Source of the DNA: Thermomucor indicae-seudaticae
Lineage: Eukaryota; Mucoromycota; Mucoromycetes; Mucorales; Lichtheimiaceae
Direction of reading: 5' to 3'
Length of the DNA stretch: 55,079 nt
Assembly (NCBI GenBank): GCA_000787465.1
Contig: JSYX01000113.1
Location: 1 to 55,079 of the forward strand
Below, one piece after another: positions 9,898 through 21,126 of the stretch. The notes under the pieces were generated by a model that saw only the letters and a list, made by a program, of their open reading frames with translations, was not told where the DNA came from and made no database searches. Numbering within the stretch: position 1 is the first letter of the stretch; each line of letters opens with the position of its first letter. The translations under genes and the position numbers were made by a program.

Positions 9898-12343
9898 ATG
9901 AACGTTGAAGGCACCTGGTTCGTTGAACCCGAGACGAACAGGGTTGTGCTTTTCCGCGGCATAAACTTGAGCGGCGGCACCAAATTACCAGTCAATGTTC
10001 CCTCGCATGAGCGTAAAGGATTCTGGGTCGATTACGACAGGGCCGTCAACTTTGTGGGTCGACCGTTTCCCATTGAAGAGGCCGATGAACATTTGGGTAG
10101 ACTGGTTGACCATGGTTTCAGCCTTTTGCGTTTCATGACTCCCTGGGAGGCTATTGAACATGATGCACCGTGCGTTTCATAAGACGATATACCTATACCA
10201 AAGCTGCTTTTTCACACAAGAAACAGACTGACGCTTTCGTTTCTCTTTTGTTCTCCCACTTTTTGTATGAATTTATGCAGAGGCTCTTACGATGAAGATT
10301 ACTTGGAGTACGTGATTGCCTTACTGCTGAAATGCAAGAAGCATGGTCTCAAGGTCTACATGAATCCTCACCAGGATACAGTGAGTACCAGCGCCTATTC
10401 TTCGAGAATAGAGAGAGTGCATATCTTAGACGACGAGGTTTTATTAGTGGTCTCGTCACTGTGGAGGGTCAGGCCATCCTGGTTGGACAGTCGCGTTAGC
10501 AGGATTGGATCCTCGACATTTCGCTGCCACCAATGCCGCAATTATTCACAACGTTTATCCCGAGCCTGAGAAATTTCCAAAGATGATATGGCACACCAAC
10601 TACAATAAGCTCGCAGCAGCCACCTTATTTACCCTTTTTTTCGCTGGAAAAACATTTGCACCCAAATGCATCGTAAACGGAGTCCACGTCCAGGATTATC
10701 TGCAGTCCCATTATATCGCCGCGTTTGCAGAGTTGGCGAAGCGCATCAAAGACCATGGATTGCAGGGGTCAGTCGTGATCGGTTACGATACCATGAATGA
10801 ACCAGGTCAGGGATACATTGGACTTCAGGATATTACAAAGCTGAAAGACGATGATGTGGATTTCAAAAAGGGCCTGACGCCCACCGCATTTCAGGGTATG
10901 CTGCTTGGGTCCGGTTTTGCGACTACGGTAGAGGAATGGGCATTTACTTGGAGAGGGCCGCGGAAAGCCAATGACGTCTTGGTGGATCCACAAGGTGCCG
11001 AGGCATGGCTGTCCCCAGAGGATTTGGCAGCAGCAGACGAGTGTTTTGGCTGGAAACGCGGAGCCGAATGGCGCGTGGGGTGCATATGGGCTAATCATGG
11101 TGTATGGGACCCGGCCACCCAGACTGTCAGGAGACCGCACTATTTCGCCACTGATCCTGCCACGGGAGCCCCGGCCAGTTACCAGACACATTGGTTGGAT
11201 TTTATCACGGCCTATTCTAGTGCCGTTTGGGATATTCATCCTGACGCCATTTTGTTCGTACAGCCTCCTATTATGGAGTCTCCACCACGGATGCCACCTA
11301 CTCTAGCGAAGAAACTTGCTTATGCTCCTCATTGGTACGATGGTCTGACCCTCGTCAAGAAAAAGTGGTGCAACTACAATATGGACTATATCAACCTCAA
11401 AAGAGGGAAATTTGGTACTGGTCCTTTACGCTTTTTAAGAGCTTTAAGGATCGGCGAAGAGGCAATCCGGCAATGCTTTGTGGACCAGATTGAGACAATC
11501 AAAGAAGATGGTCGAGAGACTATTGGCGAATATCCCATGATTCTAGGAGAAATTGGTATCCCATACGACATGGAAGCAGCCAAGTCATCGATGCTGCAAC
11601 GATTCTGGGCTTGGATTATATCACTCTTTTACTATGGCAAGCAAGTCTTGATGTCTGCTACGTTACCATTGTACATTCCAGAAGCTCCTCAGAACAAGGC
11701 TATGGATGCCAGCATCAACGCCGTTGAAAAGAATCTCGCTAGCTACACATTGTGGAACTATGTCCCTGACAACCATCCAGTCTGGGGCGATCTGTGGAAC
11801 GGTGAGGACCTGAGCATCTGGCAAGCCGTAGGCGCAGGGCAAGAGCCGGCCGCGTCACTTGGCTGTACAGACCATGTTTCTTTCGAGTCATCTAGAGATT
11901 CCAAAGATTCAGACGTTAGAAGCGACACGTTGTTCCATGAAGAGCTAGATGAAAAGTTGGATTCAAGCCAAAATGCGCGCGACATAATATCCCTCCATAG
12001 ACCGCATCCACAGAAAATCGCTGGTATTCCTGTGTCTATCCAATACATTCCACCGACGCACCGACAGCAAGCCTCCTATTCTTTCAGCTACCAAATCCGA
12101 GGAGATAGAACGGTTGAGGGACCGACGGAAGTGTACATACCCAGTCGGTTCTTTCCGCCACCCGGGTCCGATGAACCTGCGGAAATATCTATATCGAATG
12201 GTCACTGGCAGGCCCATGTGCCCAGTAAAAGGTTCTGGGTCCTCCGTTGGTGGAATGACGACGCTGAAGTAGACGAGACGTTAAAACTGCAATTAACTGG
12301 AGTTAAGATAGACCGTGCAAGCACTCTGCCCCGATTTCATTAA
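9898..12343 (+). CDS. GH5 steryl-glucosidase / glucocerebrosidase (EGCrP family)
   Basis: Three exons (9898-10169, 10281-10380, 10448-12343) give 755 aa. The first splice yields EHDAPGSYDEDYLEY; the second yields NPHQDTWSRHCGGSGHPGWT, the conserved block of fungal endoglycoceramidase-related proteins. The GH5 acid/base Glu is in YDTMNEPGQGYIG and the nucleophile Glu in LGEIGIPYDM. Other family blocks are FRGINLSGGTKLPV, HNVYPEPEKFPKMIWHTNYNKLAAATLFTLFF (in part) and a C-terminal beta-domain. EGCrP1 hydrolyses glucosylceramide and EGCrP2/Sgl1 hydrolyses ergosteryl glucoside in fungi; which one this is cannot be told by eye. There is no signal peptide, matching the cytosolic/vacuolar family members. 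The start Met is directly followed by the conserved N-terminus. Confidence 0.88.
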
Positions 12344-12474
12344 ACGGGTCCTTGATTTTTCTTTTTCCGTCGTTTGTGTTCCCAAACCCTGATGATGCCA
12401 AACTTTGGCGGAGTGATGAGCCAAGCATTTGAACTTTCGTTTCCCTCAATTCTTTCATCGTGACATGGCCATTG

Positions 12475-15133
12475 ATGACTTCTGTATTAATTCTGAACAA
12501 TTCCGGGGATGTACTCTTCCAGTCATCACTTAAGCCCCTAGAGCAACAGCAGAACTTTACTGAAGCGAATAGGATTCGCTTTCTTCCGCTTCTATTGATC
12601 AAAGACCTTACCAAGGCAAACTTCCATGATCGCATCCATTACCTTCATAGCGGGAACAAGACAATTGCGTTCTTAGAGGTAAGACTGGAAACAAAGATCC
12701 CTCACGTTATATAGGTTCCGTATTGGTAACGAATGACACTGTAGAAGCAGAGCATTCTATATGTTGCGTGGGCGGCTCGGCAGACCATTCCGGCCGAACT
12801 GTTGCAGGAACAACTCTGGATTATTCATCGCTTTCTAAAGTTTCACTTTGGGCCCGAATGGCACAGCCTTGTCGAAAACGCAACACGGACAGCGGTTCGT
12901 TGGAAGGGATCCTCCTACTTGTCGTTATCTGCTATCGCGACCTGCTTGGCTAGATTGCCATTTTTAGCCACGGAGCCGCCATTACTGCCGCTTTACTCGC
13001 CGGATATCATGGGCTGCGTTGAACAGGTTGAACTACACGAGGATCTTCGTGCACGTTTGACAGAGTGTTTGAGGGAATGTTGTAACACGGCGTTTGCTGC
13101 AGCAACACATCCTGACCGGCCAGCGCGACTATCGTCCATATTTTCGTCGCCGACAACACTTCGGAAAGGACATTACCCGGGAGGAGGAAGTCGAGGACTA
13201 TTCTCTGACTCGTCTTCTTTGTCTACAGCTCCTTTGAGCAACTGGACGCACTCGCTTCTCTTTGCAAGAGAGAAAATCGTAACAAAGTGCCTCAACGAGG
13301 AAGACGACGATTATTTCTCACAAACCAATCAGCTGTCAAATGATCTTTTGTATTTTATCAAGAACTTGGCAGTCGAATATGTAGATCAAATTGCTCATAA
13401 CGGGCAATTAGGTATTTCGCTTTTAAATTCATTTATCTTGTGATTGACTGAAGTGATGTGGAGAATAGATACCCATGCACGGGACAGTACTCCTATGTCA
13501 GAATCAAGGTAGATCTTTAGCTTACCGATGCCACTTCGTATTATTGAAACTTGTCTCGTGCCATAGCAGTTCTGATAGCTATTCATCAGGTGGCAATATA
13601 CCCTTAGAGTTGTCTCCTACTCCACAACCTTCTTTGTCAGAGACAGCAAGCCAACGATCTTCGCTGACATACGACGCATCTTCCCTTACAGCACCTTTCA
13701 AGATAAAAGAAAAGTCAGCATCGTCGGTCACCTTATCCTCTTCCACCTGCTCTACTCCATCTATATCATGGAGCAGCCCTCCACGCATTGCACAGCACCA
13801 GCAGCAGCTACTGTCGCGGTTATCGCGACGCAGCATGGAACATCCGCTGAGGTACGAAATGGATGATGCCATACCACCAAACATGCGACGCACGCCATCC
13901 TTGACGAGACGCCGTCTATCTGCCTCGCCGAAGCCAATTGACAGCAACATGCCGAGCGCTGATGACGCAGTGCAACTGCCGCCGAACGCAAAGGCTCACC
14001 ATCCGCTCCACACGTTCTCGGACGATAGGCCTGTGACGGCAAGCAGTGGGCTATCGAGCAGTGTACCTGTGGAGACTGTTGACTTTGGACGTATTGGGAA
14101 AACATACGCAGCTCAAACGTCTGCGCCTAGCTCCCCCGCGACGCAATCCAGACGAAACAGCTATACCGACCGTGCATTGAACAAGCAGTCCCTTCGACAT
14201 TTACTATCTAGCTTTCTTAACGCGGATGATCCCTTTAATAACAGTGATCCACTACCCATCGGCGAAGGAAAGGTGGTCTGGCGATGGATGAAAACTGCTG
14301 CGGTAGCCAGTGACGAAGGCCGCACGCAACATCATCAAATGGTGTTGTGTAGCATCCTTCTACTGTGTGTCGGTGGCGGTCTCTGTGTGGCTGTTGTGAA
14401 TGCTAGAGAAACACGAAGCAAGGTATGTATCTTTTCGGCTTTCAATCGTGAAAGCTTCCTTGTTAAGTAGGGCGTGTTCTGTAGAAACATGACACAGCAG
14501 AAGAAATGCTCACGACTACATTGAGGTCTCAATATTACACCAGCATCGCTAAAACGCTCCGAGCGGCTCTTCAAGAGCATTTGCAAGACTTTTCGGACTT
14601 CTTGTTGACCAAAGAGGCAACCCACTTCACCATCTTGTCGTTTCTGCCTGCATATCCTGGATTAGTGCACTTTATCCATGTCCAAGACGGGATTATGATT
14701 GCACCGAGAATTGTCGACCTGAACGAGATGAATCAGCAACATGGACAGGTGCTGCTTGAAGCAGGGCAAAAGTATTATGAAGAATGGCAGATGGAGGAGA
14801 GTAAACTGGGACTATGGGACTGGCCTTCGGTTTCTAAACTGCAAGCACTGGTAAAGTGTAGTAGTCTTGATGATGGGCAGGAAGATGTGCTAACAAGGTC
14901 TTCTAAAGTGCGAGGACATGCTCCGTACGGTTCCGCGACGGCGAGCTGGTGACCCGGCAGAGCTGGAGATCTGTCTGCTTGATCGGGATCGAAGCGGGTT
15001 CCAGTGTGTGTATCAGCATGGCAGTCAGGGCGAAAGCCTGGTAGCGCTCTATTTTAGTTTTGTTCCTCGGCAGGTCTTGTTGGACATGCATCAAAGGTTA
15101 TTCCAGGACGTGAGTCAGCGGATACTTCGGTAA
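12475..15133 (+). CDS. HPS1-like BLOC-3 subunit (longin-type Rab GEF component)
   Basis: Six exons (12475-12678, 12745-13411, 13469-13508, 13567-14422, 14485-14850, 14909-15133) keep phase throughout and give 785 aa (human HPS1 is 700). The N-terminus MTSVLILNNSGDVLFQSS and the later LWIIHRFLKFHFGPEW resemble HPS1 longin domain 1. The C-terminal part has DFSDFLLTKEATHFTILSFL followed by PGLVHFIHVQDGIMIAP, close to the HPS1 signature around FPGLVHFIYVDR. The middle (about residues 300-520) is Ser/Pro-rich and low complexity. HPS1 pairs with HPS4 as the Rab32/38 exchange factor for lysosome-related organelles and is absent from yeasts. A 40-nt exon 3 is needed to reach the right frame. A decayed copy lies just downstream. 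Assignment rests on motifs, not a search. Confidence 0.7.
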
Positions 15134-15288
15134 TAAAGTGGATTCTTGCAATAGCGATCAAAGTTTGGGAACTGGTATCTCTCATTCGAATAAAGTCATT
15201 GATTAAGAAAAGAAAAACGCGACATAACTTTATCAATTAACAATATCTACTATCAAATCCCATAACTTCGCTATTAATCGTATGACGC

Positions 15289-15980
15289 TGGATATACTCC
15301 CTCCTTCATGCAAGAGAGGAAAATCAAGTGTCTGGAAGAGGAAAGATGACGGTGATATGTATATCACTAAGAATTTGGCAGATCGCGACAAACAACCAAT
15401 GGATTCATTTCGGTTATTGACCAAATTATAGGGGGGATCAGATAACTGCATGCACGTGCCAGCGTTCCTGTTTGAGGTTAAAAGTAGATCTTTGCGCAAT
15501 GTGCTGGTTGGGGTCACCTCCTGATACCCCGCAAGTCAAGGTGTCCATATACTGACATACGATACATCTTCCCTTACTGAACCTTTCAATATAAGACGTT
15601 AGCCGCTACCCCCTGTTTTACTCCATCTATTTCGTGGAGTGGCCGTCCGCGCACCGCACAACAACGGCAGCATAATTTCAGCTTCGAACGCGACGCGTCC
15701 TCTACCGGCACAGAATGGATGACGCTCTATTGCAAAAGGTAGGTACGCCATGATTTGGATGAATTGGTCGACTTTATTAGATCCACGTCCAAGGGGGGAT
15801 ACCGAGCATAGTGGAGCAGCTTGAAGCAGGGCTAGTTCCATGACCTTATCACTGGAGTAGTTTATCAGTTGCAATTGCAACCGTTAATCGGGGACGAAAC
15901 AGGATTTTAGGGTATGTACATGGCAAGTCTTATGGTTCCACTATTTCCAGTCTCGTGCCTCGACAACATTGGGTATGGAC
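15289..15980 (+). pseudogene. Decayed tandem partial copy of the HPS1-like gene
   Basis: Blocks collinear with the upstream gene appear in order. TGCAAGAGAG near 15309 and AAGAATTTGGCAG near 15366 match exon 2 (13264, 13361). 15553-15600 (CTGACATACGA, ATCTTCCCTTAC, ACCTTTCAA) matches exon 4 at 13662. ACTCCATCTAT near 15623 and the following 60 bases match 13753. ATCCACGTCCAAG (15780) and GCTTGAAGCAGGGC (15819) match exon 5. CTATTTCCAGTCTCGT...CCTCG (15940) matches exon 6. Large parts are deleted and no frame survives, so it is a relic of a tandem duplication. The stretch matching the exon 2/exon 3 junction seems to lack intron 2, but the GTAGATCTTT of intron 3 is present, so a purely processed origin is unlikely. 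Confidence 0.75.
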
Positions 15981-16123
15981 GTTAATTAAAATTAACGGAT
16001 AACTACGCAGATACTTTTGTTGATAATGCAAGAACATTTATTTCAACAGCAATCAAAACTTGCGACGGGAGATGGGATATACATACAACGTTACATGTAC
16101 AGCGAGAAGCCGGGGCCGGATAT

Positions 16124-17455
16124 CTATGCGTATGGTGAAGTGATGTAGTCATTATATCGTGCGTAATCGTAATATTTAGACCGTCCAGAGTACTGATGGT
16201 GATAAGATGAGTCAAGAATGCCTGCTACTTTGATAGGTCTGATTTCTGTGGTTGCACTGGGTCGTTGTTGGTGAAATTCTGCCGTGACAGGAGACGGCCG
16301 ATGATGATAGTCAAAATAGGAAGAAGAAGAACGCGGATATCGATAGTAATATTCGGTGTTATTTGATTGTCTTCGTAACTGTTTCTCTTGATGTTGCAAG
16401 CGAGGTAAAAGGACTGTGTCCAGCGGGCGCTCTGATTCGCCGCCGAGCAGATAGAGCGCTTCTGTGAGTTCCTTTAATTGATTGTCGCTGCTTTTCTGAA
16501 GACTGATTAGTGTGCGAGCGTTGGTATTCAGGTCTTGCGGGATGGAAGACCACAGCTTTTGGTTGATGGCGACGGTTTCGGCGACGACGGCGGACATGGC
16601 TTTGACGACGGACGGATGCGACTGGCTGTGTTCAAACATGGCGAGGGCGTCTTGTAATCGTTTTTGGTGTACGGTGCCGCCCTTAGTAGAATGGGCCGAG
16701 GTGGCAGAGGTACCAGTCGTGGTGGTGGCGGTGGTGGTCGTTTGTGTGAGTGGCGAAGAGGGCATGACCGTGTTATCGAACACTGAAGGCGTGATGTGTG
16801 TTGTTGTGGTTGAGCTGTTGCTGCTATTACTGGATCCTGCTGCAGCATCCTTGACCTCGAGTTTCTGCAGGCGAGTCTTGATTTCCAGCAATTCCTTTTT
16901 CCAGTCATCCTCCTGGATTGGCTTTTTCTTCTGAGTTGAAGAGAAGATATCCACAGGTTGTTCTTCTTCATCGTCGTCCTTTATTTTCTTCTTTGGCACA
17001 CGGTCATCGAGTAAGGCAGCGAGCAGCTCTCGATCGATGCGGACCTTGTCGTCTTGTTTGGATGGCTCTGTTTTTGTACTTAAACTCCTGGGTCGCCGGG
17101 TTTTCGCTGACGTGCTTTCAAGACGGAGGTTTGGTTGGACCTGGTTGGATATAGCGAGGGTAGCTCGACGAGCTTTTAAGGTACTTTCGACGGGTGTTGT
17201 GGATTTAGTGGCTGTAGCAGACTTGGTCACCTGCTTGGCACGCGCCGAAGCCGTGAGTGCTGCCAAGGCAGCCCGTCGTGACGAAAGCGTCCGTTGTTGT
17301 TGTTGTTTTTGCTGTTCAGGGGTAGTTACAGGGGTAATAGTAGTTACTGGCTGTCGAACACGAGGCGTCTCATTCGTCGTTGTGGTCTTTGTTGCTGTAC
17401 GGCGAGCATCCTGTGAGGATATCCGTCGAGAAGCTTTTGCGGTAGTTGAATTCAT
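16124..17455 (-). CDS. Hypothetical low-complexity protein
   Basis: An uninterrupted frame of 443 aa starting at MNSTTAKASRRISS; an in-frame upstream extension lacks support and the region before it looks like promoter. The N-terminal third is basic and rich in Ala/Thr/Arg/Gln (polyQ/K run near residue 50, then RTLSSRRAALAALTASARA). The centre has an acidic patch (KKKIKDDDEEEQPVDIF), then a likely coiled coil (DWKKELLEIKTRLQKLEVKD), a Thr/Ser-rich linker, a helical segment (HQKRLQDALAMFEHSQSHPS to LGGESERP) and a Tyr/Arg/Ser-rich tail. No domain was recognised. Nuclear or cytoskeletal regulators often look like this, but no function is proposed. Confidence 0.6.
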   Translation of the reverse strand: MNSTTAKASRRISSQDARRTATKTTTTNETPRVRQPVTTITPVTTPEQQKQQQQRTLSSRRAALAALTASARAKQVTKSATATKSTTPVESTLKARRATLAISNQVQPNLRLESTSAKTRRPRSLSTKTEPSKQDDKVRIDRELLAALLDDRVPKKKIKDDDEEEQPVDIFSSTQKKKPIQEDDWKKELLEIKTRLQKLEVKDAAAGSSNSSNSSTTTTHITPSVFDNTVMPSSPLTQTTTTATTTTGTSATSAHSTKGGTVHQKRLQDALAMFEHSQSHPSVVKAMSAVVAETVAINQKLWSSIPQDLNTNARTLISLQKSSDNQLKELTEALYLLGGESERPLDTVLLPRLQHQEKQLRRQSNNTEYYYRYPRSSSSYFDYHHRPSPVTAEFHQQRPSATTEIRPIKVAGILDSSYHHQYSGRSKYYDYARYNDYITSPYA

Positions 17456-18252
17456 AATGCTACAGACAAAATATTTACAAGAGAAAGAAGGAGCAAAGGA
17501 AGAAGAAGAAAAGAGAGAAACGCAAAAGACAGGTGATTTACTTTTTATAAACGCATTTGTCGGGTCGCCACTTTTTGCTCTCCTTATCACATCTTTCTTT
17601 TTTTGGGAGTTCTGCTAACCTTACACACAAGAGTATCGTTTGTGCTGTTAGCCTTTCGATTCATTAACCGCTTGCTTGCTGCCGCCCGAATGCAATACGG
17701 AGTGGTTGGTTGATCATTTCCCAAACCCCCTTCCTTTCCCAACTGGCAGTCCGCCAATTCTCGAGAAGATCACCTGTCTCTGGTCACGAACATTTTGGTG
17801 CAACCATCACTAAATGACATGTCCCACAGAATGGGAACGGACTGAAGAGCTACATGTAGAAAGATAATAATATCTATTCATTGCAAGATGCACCGATATG
17901 CTGGATCCAGGAAAGAGATTAGAAAAGCGGGGCGAAAAGAAGAAGGAGGTCGTTTCCTAGTGTAACTACATGTCGGAACGTATTGATGGATCTACGTACC
18001 AAGAAAACACGGTATACAAACATTGATAAACCTTGTATACCATTTCAACTCAACCCCTTAAAATGGCATGGTAGTATCCTGGGCGATTTGTTTATAAGAT
18101 GCATACACGATCAAAATAAGGGAGGATGGATGAAATGGAAATAAGGAGGACATGCAGGCTAAATGTATGTATGATACATGGACCAAAAAGAGCGCATTAT
18201 TTACAAGAAGACGAAAGGATGGGTACGTGCGTTGTCTGTCCATGAGGGCTGT
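17456..18252. other. Intergenic, no supported gene
   Basis: About 800 bp between two minus-strand genes: the promoter of the 16.1-17.5 kb gene and the 3' region of the next. No coding or RNA structure was recognised. Confidence 0.4.
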
Positions 18253-19448
18253 TCAACGGTCTTCGGTATCTGATGATGACAAGATGCTTTGTCGTATCCG
18301 GCTGACCTCTGCTTCGATAGCCTGTACATACTTTTCTCCCCGCTTTTTGACCTCTTCAATCTCTCGGTCGACAAGTGATCTTAGGTAATGCTCCACCGTC
18401 ATATCCAACTGTTCGGCTGAAAGATAAGGTTCTTCCTCTCCGTCGTCATCATTCTTATTATTGCCGTTTATCACCACATTGTTGTCGTTACTGCGTCGCG
18501 TGGGTGATTTAGGTGGAGCAATCGTTCGTAACCGTTTTGGGTTATTATCATTCTCTTCCTCGTCAGGATTATCTGGCAGGACACGCTTGCTGCGTGTCAA
18601 ATGTGTTATAGGCGTACTCTGCAGCATGCCCGCCTCGGCCATGCCCGGATGTCGTATAATGGCATCGCCAACGGGTCGTATCGGTGAAAGCGTCAAGGCT
18701 GTCAAAGCATTGTTATTGCTGCCAGAAGACGAAACAGGAAATCGACGTGGCGTCGATGTCTCAAAGAGGTTGTCACGTTGTGTGGATGCGCGTAATAAAG
18801 GGGTCGGCTGCATTGGCTTGGTACTCGTCGTCATCTCGCCTTCTGCTCGCGGTAACTCATTCTCTGTCCCTTTCTGTCCGGACGTTGCTGCTGCTGCTGA
18901 AGCTGTTGTTGCTTTTGATGTTGATGCTGATGCTGCTGGAGCTGACGAAACTGTTACAGTCCTTGATGCCGCTGCGCTTGAGGTCGTCGCTGGTTTTGAC
19001 GATGATGCTGTTGCCGTTGCTTTCCGTTTTGACAGACTCAATGACTTGATATTTGACTGTGGTCGCGGAACATCGACCGCTTTGCCTTTCCCCTTGTCTT
19101 TACTAGTTCGTTTCTTTTGAAGAGAACTTATCCATCAATAACTCGCGTCTTTATCCTTGTATTTATCTGCTATTGACGTCTAAATACCTGTGTCAATGTC
19201 GGCTGGGTAGGTTTCTTTGTAGAAGAGTACAAAGACGCTTGCTGATCTTTGGTCGTGGACGTGGTAACAGGTCGCGTCAAGTGACTTGGCAAGATCGGGC
19301 CTGTTATTTTCTTCTTTTGCTTCTTGGAATACGTGACGAGCGGATTTGATCTAGGACCAGTACGTGCGCGTTCATGCTTTTTGTAGGCTTTTTCAATGTC
19401 CCAAATGCTGTCATCCAAAGGGTCTCTGGCCGCTTGATCGCTGCCCAT
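18253..19448 (-). CDS. Hypothetical protein with C-terminal coiled coil
   Basis: Two exons are proposed: 19448-19188 (start MGSDQAARDPLDDSIWDIEK, ending TQPTLTQ) and 19113-18253, 373 aa in total. The GTATTT donor is sound; the acceptor (TTCTCTTCAAAAG, 19114) is a weaker AAG type chosen because closer YAG sites lead into stops. The N-terminus is basic (KKHERARTGPRSNP, SKKQKKKITGPI), the middle is Ala/Ser/Thr-rich, several TP/SP sites follow (ETSTPRRFP, LTLSPIRP), then a likely nuclear signal (NPKRLR) and a C-terminal helix (VDREIEEVKKRGEKYVQAIE) with acidic end. Not recognised; composition suggests a phospho-regulated nuclear protein. The start is 200 bp from the divergent ATP10 copy A. Confidence 0.55.
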
Positions 19449-19648
19449 GTTGTAATGTAGAGAAAGGAGGCAGTGCAAGAGAAAAAAGGGGTCGGGCGTT
19501 TAAATATCCACATTTCAAGCAAAAAGGCGGATTGTCGTCAAAAGGGCCATTGTGTCACTCACTGACAAAGAGTCTAATATCGTCGCCCAAACACTATAAA
19601 TCAGACAACCTCATACTGATTAGAAAAAATGTTTGTGGTCAATCTCTA

Positions 19649-20939
19649 ATGTTTTCTTCTTTTGTCCGTCCTGCGTTCCAGCGAAGTAGCGCTGTTTTAT
19701 CAAGACCCGTTCTGGTTGCTAGATATCACAAACAGGGAGTTACTACTACTACGACGACGACAACGACAACGAAGAAGCCGCCTCTAGACACTGGGGGCAT
19801 GTTCGAATATACCCGGGAACGATATCTGCGAGTGCCACCTGCTACATTGGGTTTACCAAAACCTCCCGTAGTAGCAAGAAAGCATTGGCTTGCGTACAGA
19901 TATCAAAAGCTAAAAGATGCATTTGAGCTTAGCGATGCTTACGCCATGCACGAAGTTGTGCTGGATCACATATAAGTAGGCTTAAAAAAGAGCATACAAG
20001 TGCCTGTCCGAACTGTGATAAATAATAATTGAATGAATTGGAACAGGTGCGAGCGCTACTGTGATCTGATTTTGGCTTCGATGGATGGTATGTCCGTATG
20101 AGATCGCATTATTCAAGGACGCGTGTGGAATTAATATATGAGAGCGAGAAACAGAAATGAAACAGTACGGTGGCAAAACGTACGAAGCATCAGAGACGCT
20201 CATTGAAGAAAAGGTGCGTACCACTTCAAGTATCCAACCTGCTTTATACCTAAAGAAAACCCCTTTTATGCTTATCACAGGACGCTGGTTATTTGCCAAA
20301 CTTCAGAGGCTTGAATCTGTATAACCAGAAGGTTCATACAACGGATATCTTAAAGGGCAAGGTATCCCTGGTCGCTTTTGCGTACGACTATTTTGCAAAG
20401 GCAAGTGCATATCCTCTAATCGATTTCTGATATATTTGTCTATAACTGTCTATCTGTAGGATGATGTTCACACGTTCATCCAGCCTTTCTTGTACACTTA
20501 TCGAGGCCACAAGGATATCCAGCTTGTAAAGGTATTAAATGAACCTTTTGTCGCCCTCTCACTCACTCTACTGATTTGGATTCATCCCAACAATGGTTGA
20601 CATGCAAGAGTTTTTTGTCCAGCAATGCATGGCACGTATGTTACTGACCTTCATCCACAATAAGATCCATGACGAACGCAAGGTATGTAATAGGTACTGC
20701 CTATAATCAAGGCCTTAATCACAGCCCGCTCATTCTCGAAAACAAAGGGAAACTACCTGATGATTCTTGAGAATATCTCCATAATACGGAAGTACCTAAA
20801 CATGATAAATCCGTACATCGGCTACGTCTTTCTGATCGATCAAAACTGCAAGATCCGCTGGACGGCCAACGCAGCTGCGTCAGATAAGGAAATCAAAAAC
20901 ATGCTAAAGTTCGTCCACGTCCTGAAAGAAACATCTTGA
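19649..20939 (+). CDS. Atp10-like F1Fo-ATPase assembly factor, copy A (non-canonical splice sites)
   Basis: Seven exons: 19649-19971, 20047-20087, 20155-20213, 20281-20400, 20460-20531, 20611-20682 (or 20596-20682), 20748-20939; about 292 aa. Atp10 is a mitochondrial inner-membrane chaperone for Fo subunit 6. Conserved blocks are EMKQYGGKTYEASETLI, DAGYLPNF, KVHTTDILKGKVSLVAFAY and PYIGYVFLIDQNCKIRWT; the N-terminus MFSSFVRPAFQRSSAVLSR is a likely mitochondrial presequence. Exons 2-5 have exactly the lengths (41, 59, 120, 72) of copy B at 44.4 kb. Intron 1 starts ATAAGT instead of GTAAGT at the position where copy B has GT. Intron 4 has a GC donor. The acceptor matching copy B's exon 6 reads ATG|GTT rather than AG; an in-frame AG lies 15 nt downstream. 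No stop or frameshift is seen in the coding exons. Confidence 0.8.
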
Positions 20940-21126
20940 AACCCGTCCATATATGTACATAGACAGCATTTTGCTAAAGAATGGTCTTCAAAGATAAAGG
21001 CTTCTTTTTAAAGTTGCTAAATAGTTGATGTTTGATGAATATGTACACTGGGATGGATTGGAAAGCAGTAATAGCACTATGTGACGCTTATGTTGTTAAT
21101 GAATGTGTGTATGCAGAATAGGTAGT

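Noticed and set aside
16512..17618. Plus-strand open frames opposite the 16.1-17.5 kb gene
   Set aside because: They are Val/Ser-rich mirror images of the Thr/Ala/Arg-rich minus-strand protein and arise from its low complexity.
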